This document shows positions 41,391-52,639 of a stretch of 64,000 nt of DNA, piece by piece. The number at the start of each line of letters is the position of its first letter. Position 1 is the first letter of the stretch. The stretch spans positions 908,001-972,000 of the forward strand of contig NW_027328669.1 in assembly GCF_047496725.1 (NCBI RefSeq), written 5' to 3'. Source of the stretch: Anoplolepis gracilipes (lineage: Eukaryota; Arthropoda; Insecta; Hymenoptera; Formicidae). The notes beneath the pieces are model-generated. The model had not been told where the DNA came from. It worked only from the letters and a program-made list of their open reading frames with translations, and made no database searches. The translations under genes and the position numbers were made by a program.

Positions 41391-42039
41391 TTTTATGTCA
41401 AACCAATTTAAATTTATTTTAATTTTGTTGTTTGAATGAATACGGATTAAAAATTGCGTTTCACCAACTGCGGCTGACTCGTTGCGATTGCCTCTTTTTT
41501 TCCCAAATTTATAATTTTATATTTTATATTTTTAATTTTAGAACACACACGCACGCACGCACGCACACACACGCACGCACACACACACACTATATGTATA
41601 AAAATACACATTTTTATGATTAAAAAATTTTGTTAATGATAAAATATATGTATTGTGTTTTTGCGCCTTCATTATCTATCCCATCCTTCTTCCTCCACTT
41701 AGTATTAATTAGATTATATTTAATATATATAATTAGATGTATTAATAATAATAATATAATATATATAATAATATAAAAAAATTTAATCTGCGTTCTCGCG
41801 TATGCCTTAGCCTCCGTCTTATCGCGCTTCCGCTCTCCTTGCCCTCATCCTCATTCTTTCTCTCTCACGCTATCTTCCTATTGTAATCTTCTCCTTTTCC
41901 CACCACATCATGCTCTCATTGTCCTACGCTATGTACAATGCGCATAGCGCTCTCCTTATCCTATACCGCGCGTCTCCGTCTACCGCGTTGCGAACGCCTA
42001 TCGCTCCGTCTCTCTACCGCGATGCGAACACCTATCGCG

Positions 42040-42560
42040 CCGTCTCTCTCTATCCATCTGCCTACTCGCGGACCCATCGGTTCCGCCGCGGACCTCTCTC
42101 TCCTCTCCGCAGTGCCCTCGCCTACCAACCGCGGACCTCTCTCTCCTCTCCGCAATCCCCTCGTCTACCGGCTGCATCGCGGACCTCTTTCTCCTCTCCG
42201 CGTACCCCGCGTCTACAAACCGCGTCGCGGACCTGCGGCTGTATCGCGGACCTTTTTTCCCTCCCCGCGTCTACAAACCGCGTCGCGGACCTCTCTCTCC
42301 TCTCCGCTGTCCCTTCGTCTACCGGCTGCGTCGCGGATCTTTCCTTCCGCTCCGCTGTCCTCTCGCCTACAAACCGCGCCGCGGACCTCTCCCCCTCCCC
42401 GCGTACCTTTCGTCCACAAACCGCGTCGCGGACCTGCGGCTGTGCCGCGGACCTCTCCCCCCTCCCCGCGTACCCCGCGTCTACAAACCGCGTCACGGAC
42501 CTGCGTGCGACGTCATCCCCCCGCGCCCGCGGGTCCCCCCGCCCCCGCATCTCCCTTGAG
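42040..42560 (+). repeat. GC-rich tandem array near the termini of B (right copy)
   Basis: Imperfect repeats of CCGCGTCGCGGACCTCTCTC and related C/T-rich units of about 45-60 bp. They keep two overlapping frames open (Pro/Ser/Arg-rich ORFs) on one strand and Arg/Glu-rich ones on the other. I regard these as composition artefacts. The left arm carries a shorter version at about 36106-36600. Similar pyrimidine arrays flank A's accessory genes. Confidence 0.7.
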
Positions 42561-42977
42561 CACCTGAGTTAGAATCCCCCTTATATTATTACTAAAGTCC
42601 TCTACCATTTTTCGATTTTCGAAATAATTATCGAGAAATTAATTAACAAAGATTGACAAATCTGGGCGAGTACAAGCGCGCGGCAAGAAAGCCCATCCTA
42701 CTGCTACGCGTTTCTAGGCGCTCATTGAATGATAGGAGGAGCGGTCTACGACTGGAAATGGGTGCGTATAAGTAGCGCGCCTAGTAACCGCGTAGCGGTG
42801 GGACGGCCTTCTTGCCGCGCGCGCTTTACTCGTGCGGATTCGCCGATCTTTTTTAATTAATTTCTCAATAATTATTTCGAAAATCGAAAAATGGTAGAGG
42901 ACTTTTCTACTCAGTTTGACCTGCTCTACCTGTGTATGAGCGGTGAGGCGGTTATTACCGGACATTCTGTATATATA

Positions 42978-43845
42978 CAGGGTGGACCATTTTAATCCAT
43001 CCAGTCGAATATCTCGAAAACCAAGCCCGGGAGAAAAAAATGTTTCAAACAAGAGTTGTATGGTTTCGAGGGGGCCATAAGATGGTACCATTGGTTTGAC
43101 CTTGAAATGTCATTTGAAGGTCACTTCAAGTTTTTTAAATGGAATACCCTATATATTTTTACATATTCTTGTAGCTCATCTCGAGAGTTTTCCAAAACAC
43201 TTATGACAAAGTATTTTTCATTAAGTATTTTTTGAGTTATAAGGCTTCAAACTTGCAGTATTTTGATATAAAATACAAGATATCTCATAAAATATTCATT
43301 TTTTGATTATCTTACTCTAATACTTTTATGCACAGAATAACGAGACGAATCAATTGGTATAATTAAAACACATAATTATGTTAAAGTAAAAATCTGAATT
43401 TGCAACTAACAGTTACATATTTTTACTTTAACATAATTATGTGTTTTCTTTACACCAATTGATTCGTCTCATTATTCTGTGCATAAAAGTATTAGAGTAA
43501 GATAATCAAAAAATGAATATTTTACGAGATATCTTGTATTTTATGTCAAAATACTGCAACTTTGAAGCCTTATAACTCAAAAAATACTTAATGAAAAATA
43601 CTTTGTCATAAGTGTTTTGGAAAACTCTCGAGATGATCTACAAGAATATGTAAAAATATATAGGGTGTTGCATTTAAAAAACTTGAAGTGACCTTCACGT
43701 GACTTTCAAATGACTTTTCAACGTCAAACCAATGGTACCATCTTATGGCCCCCTCGAAACCATATAACTTTTGTCTGAAACATTTTTCTCTTCCGGGCTT
43801 GGTTTTCGAGATATTCGACTGGATGGATTAAAATGGTCCATCCTG
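42978..43845. mobile_element. Palindromic MITE (same family as 24400-31465)
   Basis: 868 bp, CAGGGTGGACCATTTTAATC at the left end and its near inverse at the right, flanked by TATATA. Arms include GATGGTACCATTGGTTTGAC and CTCGAGAGTTTTCC and meet near 43400. No coding content. It lies only 8 bp from the MITE that hosts element B. Confidence 0.75.
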
Positions 43846-44477
43846 TATATACATCAAAAAACGCAGTACAGTGGCTGCAGGTGGCGTTGGTAAAAAAAAT
43901 GAATGCTCAAAATGCTGCCATGATTTCCGTCAGTGATTTACCTAACCTGCTCATGTGTCTCAAGTACATTAGTTCCTGCCTGTTTCTTTTTACTCAATAG
44001 TTGATGAGTGACCAAATTTACGGAATTTTGATTCAAACTTTTTCTTCTTGGAAGTATTGTCAAGGTAAGTACGATTTGAGCAATAAAAAGAAAAATAAAA
44101 TGCCGTGAATAGCTAGAATTTTTAATGTTTGACGGTCGATTCGCACTAAAATCTGTAAGCACCAAAGTGGATAAAAAAATTTGATTCTTTTTAGTTTTTA
44201 GCGGGCACAATCTTTTGTAATTACACAGTGTATTTTCAGTACTCTTTTCTCATTGTTTTTAATTTTTATGCTTTGTTTGCAAATTATTGCGGGGTTAATT
44301 AGTGAAGAACTCTCATAACCTATAATAAAGATCTTTAAAAAACCCACTTTTTTCTATTTTATTTTACTGAAAATTTGTTTTGTCACTTTTCTTTTGGTAT
44401 TTAAAATGGTCTAGGTAATATTATATTAAGTATTTTAATGTTTATATTTTTTCAAAATATTTATTTTTTTATCACAA
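43846..44477. other. AT-rich non-coding
   Basis: No gene or element recognised. Short ORFs (for example 43938-44210, minus) show no family resemblance. Confidence 0.4.
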
Positions 44478-44690
44478 TCACAGACTACAGACGGAGCATG
44501 AACTGCCATCTTAGGCAAGGGGGGTAGACCTTTCGGCGGGGGGAGGGGAGAACAGTGAGAGAAAGTGGGGAGAAACCGATGCAGTTCGGTGTATTTCAGT
44601 TCTTTTCGGACATATTCGGTAAAATTGATGCACAGAGCGTTTTGCGTACATATACTGGAAATACGTAAATAAAAAAAAATTATATACCAT
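44478..44690 (+). mobile_element. P-element-type 5' end fragment
   Basis: ATCACAGACTACAGACGGAG followed by an AAACCGATGCAGTTCGG block parallels 52640-52745 in front of the THAP exon, so it is the 5' terminus and leader of the same P-type family. The coding part is not present here. Confidence 0.5.
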
Positions 44691-46144
44691 TTTTTTCATT
44701 TATTAGAAGAGCATTTAAAATAAAGTTTGAGGGACTTTTAACACTTTCTATAACATTTGAAACAAGTAAATTATCGTTTTCTATTTTTTCATTGATATCA
44801 GTAATCCCGAGAACAGGTCGAAATTTGTCTGCCTTTACTGTAAAATAATTAATAAAAAATGATAATAACGTGAAAGAAAAAATAACATTGTCAGATTCTT
44901 ATTTTTGTCAATTACCTTTTTCAAATATTTCTTTATTTTCTTTTCTTGTTTTATTTTTATGTTTATTAACATCGAAATTTTTTTTTTGCAAGTTTTTGAA
45001 GCTTTACAGCCCCTGCAACAAATTAAATTCATTTTGTTGTATAACTCATATTAGTGACAATAAAAGTATTGCAAGAAATTATCATAATTCCCATTAATTT
45101 TATTACTTATGTTCTTGCCTTGGCTGGACTTTTTTTTAGGGCTAATGCTGGACTTGAAAACATTGAGAGATGATCTGCTATACTGTTTTAATTCTTTTTT
45201 GCTGTTACTGGAGCCCGGCTGGGTAACATTGAGTAATAGGCTACTAGATAAGACTAGATAAAAAAACTAAAAAAGTAACTAATATATTTAAATCTTCAAA
45301 CAATATCTATATTTGAGAGTTTCAAGATATAACCAAGGAAACATTTTTGAATATACTAGTTGTCTTTAATGCACCACATGGAGGAGGTGTTGATGAGATT
45401 GTAGAACTCTTTTGAGACTTACAATTAGTAATGTCATTTCTGGTGGAGCCAGAATCCAAGCTATCATTCTCTTTGGTACTTTGTGATTCAGTTGACACAG
45501 AAGAAGGTAAATTTATCACTTTATCACTTGCACAACTAACTATGGCAGCCAGATAAGATGTTGAATCTTCACTGGTTTTCCTGGAATCCTCTGTCAGAAC
45601 ACAAATAATAATAATAACCTTTTTAGTAGTCTCAAAATAAAATTCAAATAGCAATGGACAAATCTTTTATTATGTTTCAAAAACAAATCGCTAAAGGAAG
45701 AGATTTATAATATTTGAAATCTTAAAATTTTTCTTAGAATAAAAATCGCAAGTTATAAATAAATGAGGTAAAATTATTTACTTGTTTCTCCAAGCAAAGG
45801 CGAGAAATTGAATGTTCGCAAAGTAAAACTACTTAAAGTATTATCCTTTTATGAGGCAGGTTGAGACTTTCTCGCTTTTGTCGAATTTTCATCGCCTTCA
45901 TCTTCAGATGACAAATCAAAGATTTTTCTCTTGCAAAAACGTCGACTTGTCTTGTTTCTATCTATATCGGATTCTAGACCAGTTTTCTCAACAAACCGTT
46001 CCAGCTTGCTCCTTGCTTCTTTATATGTTACTAAAAATAAGAATAATAGGTGTCAATATGTTCATGATCAAAATAAAAGAAATAAATAACTAAAGAATGA
46101 AAACTTACACAGATAAATAAGAAAAGTATTATCCTTCTTTAATT
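44691..46144 (-). other. Possible exons of an unrecognised minus-strand gene
   Basis: A basic stretch (45032 to about 44917, CCRGCKASKTCKKK...) ends in donor-like AAGGTAATTG. After a 70-bp gap an acceptor TTTTACAG opens KADKFRPVLGITDINEKIEND and runs to about 44690. Farther up, 45654-45322 is Ser/Thr-rich. The minus-strand sequence at about 46030-45860 reads TYKEARSKLERFVEKTG and KIFDLSSEDEGDEN. These may be exons of an accessory gene of the transposase at 47-48 kb. No function assigned. Confidence 0.3.
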
Positions 46145-47003
46145 CCACACGGAACAAAAACCTCTAATGGATGTCCACTAGACGTCTACCATGGAGATTC
46201 GAAACCTCCATTAGATGTCCCTGAAACGTCCCGTAAACATCTACTAGACATCCACAGTTCCGCATTTTATACCTCCATTCGACATCCATTAGACGTATTC
46301 ATAGATGTCATATATATGTTATATGGAGTAATTATAAATTGTTTATTCACAAATCCAATAAAATAATGCATATATGTATATAATTTTGAATTAAAAAATT
46401 AATGTATTTTTAATTTTAGATATTAGAAATTTCAACTTTGTGCTTCAAATAGACAATAAAACTACTTCCAATTTTATCCGACCAGATGAAAATTTTCATC
46501 ATGTTCTGAATCTCTTGTTGAGATTACATCAGAAGTTAAACTGACAAAAAAAACATACTTTAAATTATACTTTTAGTAGTACCTGTTCTGTTAGGCTTTA
46601 TATACATGTTATGAAAACTTGAATACAAGTTATAGTTCAGAGCATGCCACGTAGCGGCAAACAAAGGAACACGTATATTATAAAATAGATCTTTTTTATC
46701 TTGTCGAAAAGATGATCAAAAAGACATCTTTTCGTCAACTAAAATTAATTATGACTTTTAGAAGACATCTTTTAGACATCTATCAAAAGATGACTTTTTT
46801 GTAGGTAGAAAGATATATGTATGTAAAAATTTATCATATAACCATAACAGATATCCAGTAGACATCCATGATGGATTTGTAGATGACATCTACCATGGAG
46901 GTAATAAGAATTTCTATTAGATATCTAGTCAATATCTACCATGGATGTCGTATGGAGTTATGGAGGTTGTATGGACGTCCATTGGATGTTAAGTTCCGTG
47001 TGG
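46145..47003. mobile_element. Non-autonomous DNA transposon with CCACACGGAAC inverted ends
   Basis: Terminal inverted repeats CCACACGGAAC (46145-46155) and GTTCCGTGTGG (46993-47003). Both subterminal regions are dense in variants of GACATCCA/TGGATGTC and CTACCATGGA, in both orientations, which may be transposase binding sites. The middle is AT-rich and non-coding. Target duplication unclear. Confidence 0.6.
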
Positions 47004-47185
47004 GATTTACACAAGCAAAAAAAAGCAATAAAAAAAAACAAAGCAATAAAAATAATCGCTATTTGAAGCATTAAAAATAATTTGTACAAAATTTCAGCCA
47101 CAACATTTTTCAATACTACACATCCTCCATAGAGCAAAAAAAATCTTAATTGAGTTCTCTTGAGAAACCATTTTTAAATTTAATC

Positions 47186-48262
47186 TTAGGAGAGGTGAAA
47201 CCCCATCATGATGCTCTGGGTCAGATTGATAAAGTCCTCGTCTGATCTAAGCCTAACTATTTTGGTAGCATAACACATTCTGTTAAAATTATAATTTCCT
47301 GGTTGCCTACACCTTTCACAAGCGTCATAAGATGCATGACCCACAATACGTTTCACATATTGCCTAGCAGGTGCATCACACATAAAACATCTCATACTTA
47401 GTTTTATCAACAGTTAAGCTATCATTTAATAACTATAAATATTTCACTAAAAATGAATGCAGGTAATCCTCAAGAGGATCAGATTTACCAGTGCCAACAA
47501 AAAACCCTACCACAAATGGCCTACTATTCTTTAATTGCAAAGAACGACATAATATTGGCTAGACATCTGTAATTGTACTTTTTGTCATATTGATCCCATC
47601 AATATTTATGTTTATCCCTATACGCGTATTGCCATTAATTTTTAGATTACTTTCTCTTATACGTTTTTGTAATCCAGTCATCAAATCAACATGAACATAT
47701 GAATGAACCATTTTTTAGATTCTGAACTATCGTCTCTCTGGGAGTGTGAATAAGTGTTCTTGGATCTAAAGATAATTCAGGATGTAAGAACTTTTTAGAT
47801 TTTTAGCAATGCTCTACACGCATCTAGCGTTATATTATACTGCACATTTCATAAACATAATTTTTGAGACATAGTATTGGTCTGATTTTCTGTATCACTC
47901 GCCTCACTTGTGTTAGAACTAGAAGTTTCAGAGTTGCTTTCTTCGAACAAGTCATACCTAACACAAATCACGTCCTCTTCAATATAATTCATTTCTATAT
48001 CGTTATTTTCAGCATTGCTTAGCCCCTCACTTGACAAACAAAGCTTGTCACAATTATTTGAATTATTGTGTCGATTAGAAATATTTAGATTATTCAGTTG
48101 ATTGTCTTTATCACTATTTAAATTTTCTAAAACTAAGTCATTTTCTATTAAATGAAAAGAAGTTGATAAATCTACTTCTTTATCTAAATGCAAATCACTC
48201 TCAATGATTCCAGCAAACACTGCTGAAGTTTCAAATTTAGCTTGCCGTCTAATCTGCTTCAA
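47186..48262 (-). pseudogene. Decayed arthropod DDE-type transposase
   Basis: An N-terminal acidic/Ser-Asn-rich region (48262-47849) precedes fragments reading LDPRTLIHTPRETIVQNL near 47790-47720 and, downstream, MRCFMCDAPARQYVKRIVGH with CERC (47410-47186). I recall this series (…PRTLL.TPR…, NIDGLP, CDAPAR.FVK…CERC) from a large arthropod transposase family. I do not assign a superfamily. Several stops and frameshifts separate the pieces. Confidence 0.5.
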
Positions 48263-48816
48263 ACCAACAAATATCTGTAAATTGCTTATACTATAACTAG
48301 GAAACTCAATTTTATCACATTCGAATAAATTTTAGAGTATCGGCTCAGATCCAAATAAGAAATGCACAAATTAAGCAAGCTGTAAAAAAACCAATTAAAC
48401 TTAAATTAACATAATAATTTTATTTTATAATGTCTACGGTTAAATGATTAAATAATCATTTAAATATGGAAAAATTGTAAGATCAATGTCAAGACACAAA
48501 ATAAGATTGTAATAGTTAAATAAAGTAGAAAATGGAAGTCTAACGTCAGCAACTGTTTCAAATCAAGCAATAATTCAAACAAGACAAATAAACAAAATAA
48601 AATATAAATGACATTAAAAATTTTACTATATAAATATTAATTTGAAATAGTAGAACTTTTTACATAAAAAGGGTTCTTAAAATTTGTTAAAACTTTTCAA
48701 AAAATGTTAATGAAATACTTTAGTCCAAAAAAAATTAATTTGCTCTTAAAATGTGTGAGAACATATTCATATTATTTGATTTTAAAAGTAACATTTTATT
48801 CCAGACAGATATTTTT

Positions 48817-51455
48817 TGTTACGTCCACACTCGGGAAGGATGTGTTGGGAAAACCTGTAATACCGACGCGATACAGACATACATACCGCAGAGAGAGCGC
48901 TGACGTAAAAAAGGCCCTCTCGTTTTCGAAAGCTCGAGTGGGACTGTCAAGGAGGTTCTGTGCTTTTGCTTGCGTTGCACAATACGTATCACACGCGATT
49001 TCCTTTTAGTTTTGGTGATTTTCGTTGTGTTGTGATCTATTTGGAACCGCATTTGATTGTATCTCACTGACCTAAGTCCAACTCCCCAGTTGGGAGAAAG
49101 GGACAAAAAGGTGACGTCTCGCAACGAGATATTTGCAACAGAATTAGCCGAAAGGTGACAAGGAGACTGCAAATCTGAGCGGCTCTCTCAGACTCGATAA
49201 CTCTCCGTGCCACAAGGTGATAGAATCCACGTTCGATTCTTTTCTAACATCTCTGCCGACGACCCCCGCAACGGGGCGAGGTGCGTTAAGCAGTAGCTTT
49301 TCCTGCAATACTCTTTCATCAGGTAACAGGACAAAGAAAACTCAGATTTTGACTCTCCTCTGTCTTGTTTCAAAGCGACGTAAATACTCTCCGCCCCATA
49401 CTGAGGGGAAAGGGGGATGAGACAGTATTTCTCATTCTATCCAATCACGGTCTAATTGATCTTTTTTCAGGTTTATCTTTTCAGTTAGTTATATAAATAT
49501 ATAATTTCCAAACGCCGCTCAGACAATATAATAATAAAAATAGTATATTTTCAAGACTCACTAGTCAGTTCGTTACACATTTTATTACATTTATTTGTAA
49601 AAAACAGATTCGCATTACATCTGTTCTCTTTATGTTTTTTTTGTAAAGCGTCATTAATTATACTAAGTTCATAATAAATCTCCTTTTTTGTCATTAGATT
49701 AAGCAACATTCGGATATTTAAATTTGTTAGTACAAGTATTCAACTTATTCTTTTGTTGTGTACATTAAGTACATTGTGTATTTTATTTTATTTTTAATGC
49801 TGTTATGCAACACATTGTTTTATTGTTTTATGAAAGGTTAATTACATGTAATTTTTGCAAACACGTCCAGCATTAATTCTTTGTAGTATCCAAGCATTCT
49901 TCAAGTAAAGAAACGACATTATTGGCGCACGACAACCAGGATAAAATAAAAGGGAATATTTGACTATAATACAACAGATGAGTTAGAAGGAAGGGTGTAA
50001 CAGCCAGTTCTCGAAATCGTACGGATTAGGATGTAGGTTTCGAGTCGAACGAATTATAAGGTTCAAAAACAAGTCAACGATAATGAATATCGCTATTACT
50101 TGTTATTTCGAACATTCGTCGAAAGGTCCTTTTTGTTAAAGGAAATTAATCCTTATTACGCGGGATAGGACCAAGTGCAATCTTTCAACCGATAGAGGGG
50201 TTAGAAGTCACGGAGAGAATTGAGTTTTAATATTACATAAATTTATTCATAGTTTTAAAAGTATATTACATTAAATTATTGCTAAGTTTGGTTATAAATG
50301 TGTGTATATAATATGTGTTTGTAATTGAATTATAGTCATTCTCTAATTTGTGTTCAGGTGAGTACGTGTGTGTGTGTGTGTGTGTGTGTTAATCGCGGGT
50401 GTTACATAAGTACGGAGGTCATCACCCAAAATAATGAGAGGGAGAGTGAGAGTCTAAAATTTTATGTTCTGGGTGGAAAGTTTACATATTTTATTTTTGT
50501 TGTAATAAGAAAAAACTGTGTGTGTGTTTTTCGAGTTCGTTTCTGATTCTAATTAAGCTCGCCTACTATTTTGATGATATCTTACGTTCGGTAGTCTCGT
50601 TCCCTTCGTCTCGGTGTTGTTCTGCAGCTGAGCGTTGAAGGTTGTGCTCGTGGATCACGCACTGAATTTGCGTTAAAAGGAGAGCCCGAATAAAAGTCAA
50701 GTTTCCGAGGCAAATTACTGGTACAACACTACTGACTATCGATCCCGAATTTCTGAAATAATTGACTTGGAAAGTTCTAAGAGCTTGAAGAGTGTTAAGA
50801 ATAATGTTCATGAACGTTTTCGAAACTCTTCCCTTTTATATATTTTTTCTGAGGCATGTTGGGCGGACCACGTATTGAGATTGGTCCGAAGGTATCTTTT
50901 CTCCGTCTTGTTTTGTTCGTTGCTGAGCTCGAGAAAATTAGGAAATCTTAGAATTCACTCAGCTGTGTTTATTGTTCCGTTACAGAAGAGATTGATAATT
51001 TGTCGTTGGTCTTCTGCACTCATTTAGAAATCGTGTCTAAATATTTGAGTTACGGTGTGGCAAGAACGGTCTATTTATCACGCGACTTTTCTTTATTACT
51101 AATTGGGCGGTTATCATTTAATCCTACGTAGTGACGAACATCGAACTGTAATGTATTTTTATCGTGTATTCATTGTGAAATTGTGTTGAAATGTTTAAGG
51201 TGTTGTGTAACAAGAACGGTCTATTTATCGCGCGACTTTTCCTTATTACTAATTGAGCGATTATCATCTAATTCTACGTAGTGACGAAGCGTAATGTGTT
51301 TCATCATCGAGCCCTTCCGTATTCGTTGGGAAATCGTGTTTTAATGTTTAAAGTGTTATTTGACAAGAACAGTCTGTTTGTCGAGTGACTTCTCTTTATC
51401 GCTTATCAATTAATTCGTGTGAGAGGAAGAAACATGGAGCCGACAGGACGTAACA
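48817..51455. mobile_element. LTR-like insertion, family TGTTACGTCC...GGACGTAACA (copy 1)
   Basis: 2639 bp beginning TGTTACGTCC and ending GGACGTAACA, with TTTT on both sides. Internal landmarks are shared with copies 2 and 3: AAAGGAAATTAATCC with CGCGGGATAGGACC (about 50138-50175), ATCGCGGGTGTTACATAAGT (about 50390), and GTGGAGCCGACAGG-like sequence before the end. Three roughly 120-bp imperfect repeats (CAAGAACGGTCTATTTATC) lie at 51060-51420. No pol gene is present, so it is best read as a long solo LTR or a TRIM-like element. Confidence 0.6.
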
Positions 51456-51707
51456 TTTTTTAGAAAGAAATAATATTCATACCTTCCATGAAACAATCTA
51501 ATTCATTCAAATTTTCACCTCTAGAGAAGTCAAAAAAGCTGAAACTAAAAACGACAAAAAATTAGCAAACTTTTACATATTAAAGTTTTAAAACAATATA
51601 TATTATCATTGAATTATTAGATCTTGTTTTACAATGAAAAATTTACATTTTTTTCATTATTGCAGAGAGATTGATTAGGCATATAAAATAATTTAAAAAA
51701 TATTAAT
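51456..51707. other. AT-rich spacer between insertions
   Basis: AT-rich sequence between the LTR-like insertion and the retroposon end. It probably continues the unit interrupted at 48816. No gene seen. Confidence 0.3.
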
Positions 51708-51926
51708 TAATATAAAACATACTTTTTTTCTTTTTTTTTTAACGTAGGGGAAATGCATCCCCCGGGGATCGGGAACTCCCCGGGGATATGTGGGATTCTT
51801 TCTATTTAACGGGCATACCCACTAAAACCCCTACGAGTGCCTATACTGTCTCTTCGCGGGGAGGGCGGGCCTCGTCAGCGACACTATCCCGCGAGCGGCA
51901 CCATCCCGCGTAATATAAAACATACT
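51708..51926 (-). mobile_element. Retroposon 3' end with target-site duplication
   Basis: TAATATAAAACATACT occurs on both sides (about 51708-51723 and 51911-51926). Between them, read on the minus strand, is GC-rich sequence (TTTTAGTGGGTATGCCCG, CCCCGGGGAGTTCCC) ending in a poly(A) tail (seen as TTTTTTTCTTTTTTTTTT). Same family as 23420-23552. 5'-truncated. Confidence 0.65.
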
Positions 51927-51975
51927 AATTGTTTTTTTCATATCAAAATTCAAATCAAGATTGTAGATCTATATA

Positions 51976-52564
51976 CAGAGTGTCCGGTAATGACCACCTC
52001 ACCTCTCTAGGGCAGATAGAGCAGGTCAAACTGAAGATAAAAGTCCTGTACCATTTTGCGATTTGCGCAATAATTATTAAACTATTAATTAAAAACGCTC
52101 AGCGAACGATATTATATATTTATACAGAGTGTCCGGTAATAATCGCCCCACCTCTCTAGGGCTGATACAGCAAGTCAAACTGAACATAAAAGTCCTGTAT
52201 TATTTCGCCATTTGCGCAATAATTATTAAACTATTAATTAAAAACGCTCAGCAAACGATATTATATATTTATTGAAAGTGTCCGGTAATAATCGCCCCAC
52301 CTCTCTAGGGCTAATAGAGTATGTTAAACTGAACATAAAAGTTCTCTACCATTTTGCGATTTTCGTAATAATTATTAAAATATTAATTAAAAATGCTCAG
52401 CGTATGAGCGCGCACCATATATAGAACTGAGCATACGCTGAGCGTTTTTAATTAATATTTTAATAATTATTGTGCAAATGGCAAAATAGTAGAGGACTTT
52501 TATGTTCAGTTTGACTTGCTCTATCAGCCCTAGAGAGGTGAGACGGTCATTACCGGACACCCTG
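51976..52564. mobile_element. Palindromic MITE with tandemly amplified left arm
   Basis: Three direct copies of the left arm (TGTCCGGTAAT at 51981, 52130 and 52279, spacing exactly 149 bp) precede one inverted right arm ending GGACACCCTG at 52564. The family's arms (CTCACCTCTCTAGGGC, AGGTCAAACTGAA, TTAATTAAAAACGCTCAGC) also form the MITE hosting element B. Non-coding. Confidence 0.75.
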
Positions 52565-52639
52565 TATATGAAAGAATAGCTTTCCAAATAAAAAATTAGA
52601 GAAAAATTGATAAAGATATAAATGTTATGATGCATTGTG

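Larger units (their letters stand above)
36075..42593. mobile_element. Element B: giant fold-back Polinton-related element
   Basis: 6519 bp flanked by a perfect 6-bp duplication AAAGTC (36069-36074 and 42594-42599), the Polinton target-duplication length. The left end begins AGTAGTGATATAAGGGGG and the right end, inverted, AGTAATAATATAAGGGGG. Arms 36075-38965 and 39596-42593 are inverted copies, nearly identical by eye except for extra units in a GC-rich array on the right. The spacer is 630 bp. It carries a Cys-rich gene related to A's terminal genes and an unrecognised gene in both arms. No integrase, polymerase or capsid gene is present, so mobility would need helper functions. Confidence 0.8.
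39596..42593 (-). repeat. Right arm of element B
   Basis: Inverted copy of 36075-38965, about 107 bp longer, the difference lying mainly in added units of the C/T-rich array at about 42240-42500. It begins with a 3' fragment of the Cys-rich gene and ends with the terminus ...TTATATTATTACT. Confidence 0.85.
36005..42969. mobile_element. Palindromic MITE, split by element B
   Basis: The ends CAGGGTGTCTGGTAATAACC and, inverted, CAGAATGTCCGGTAATAACC belong to the family also seen at 51976-52564. Excluding element B and its duplicated 6 bp the MITE is about 440 bp. Its inner arms pair around about 42640-42850. The insertion point lies in the family's conserved AAAAGTCCTCTACCATTTT. Confidence 0.75.
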
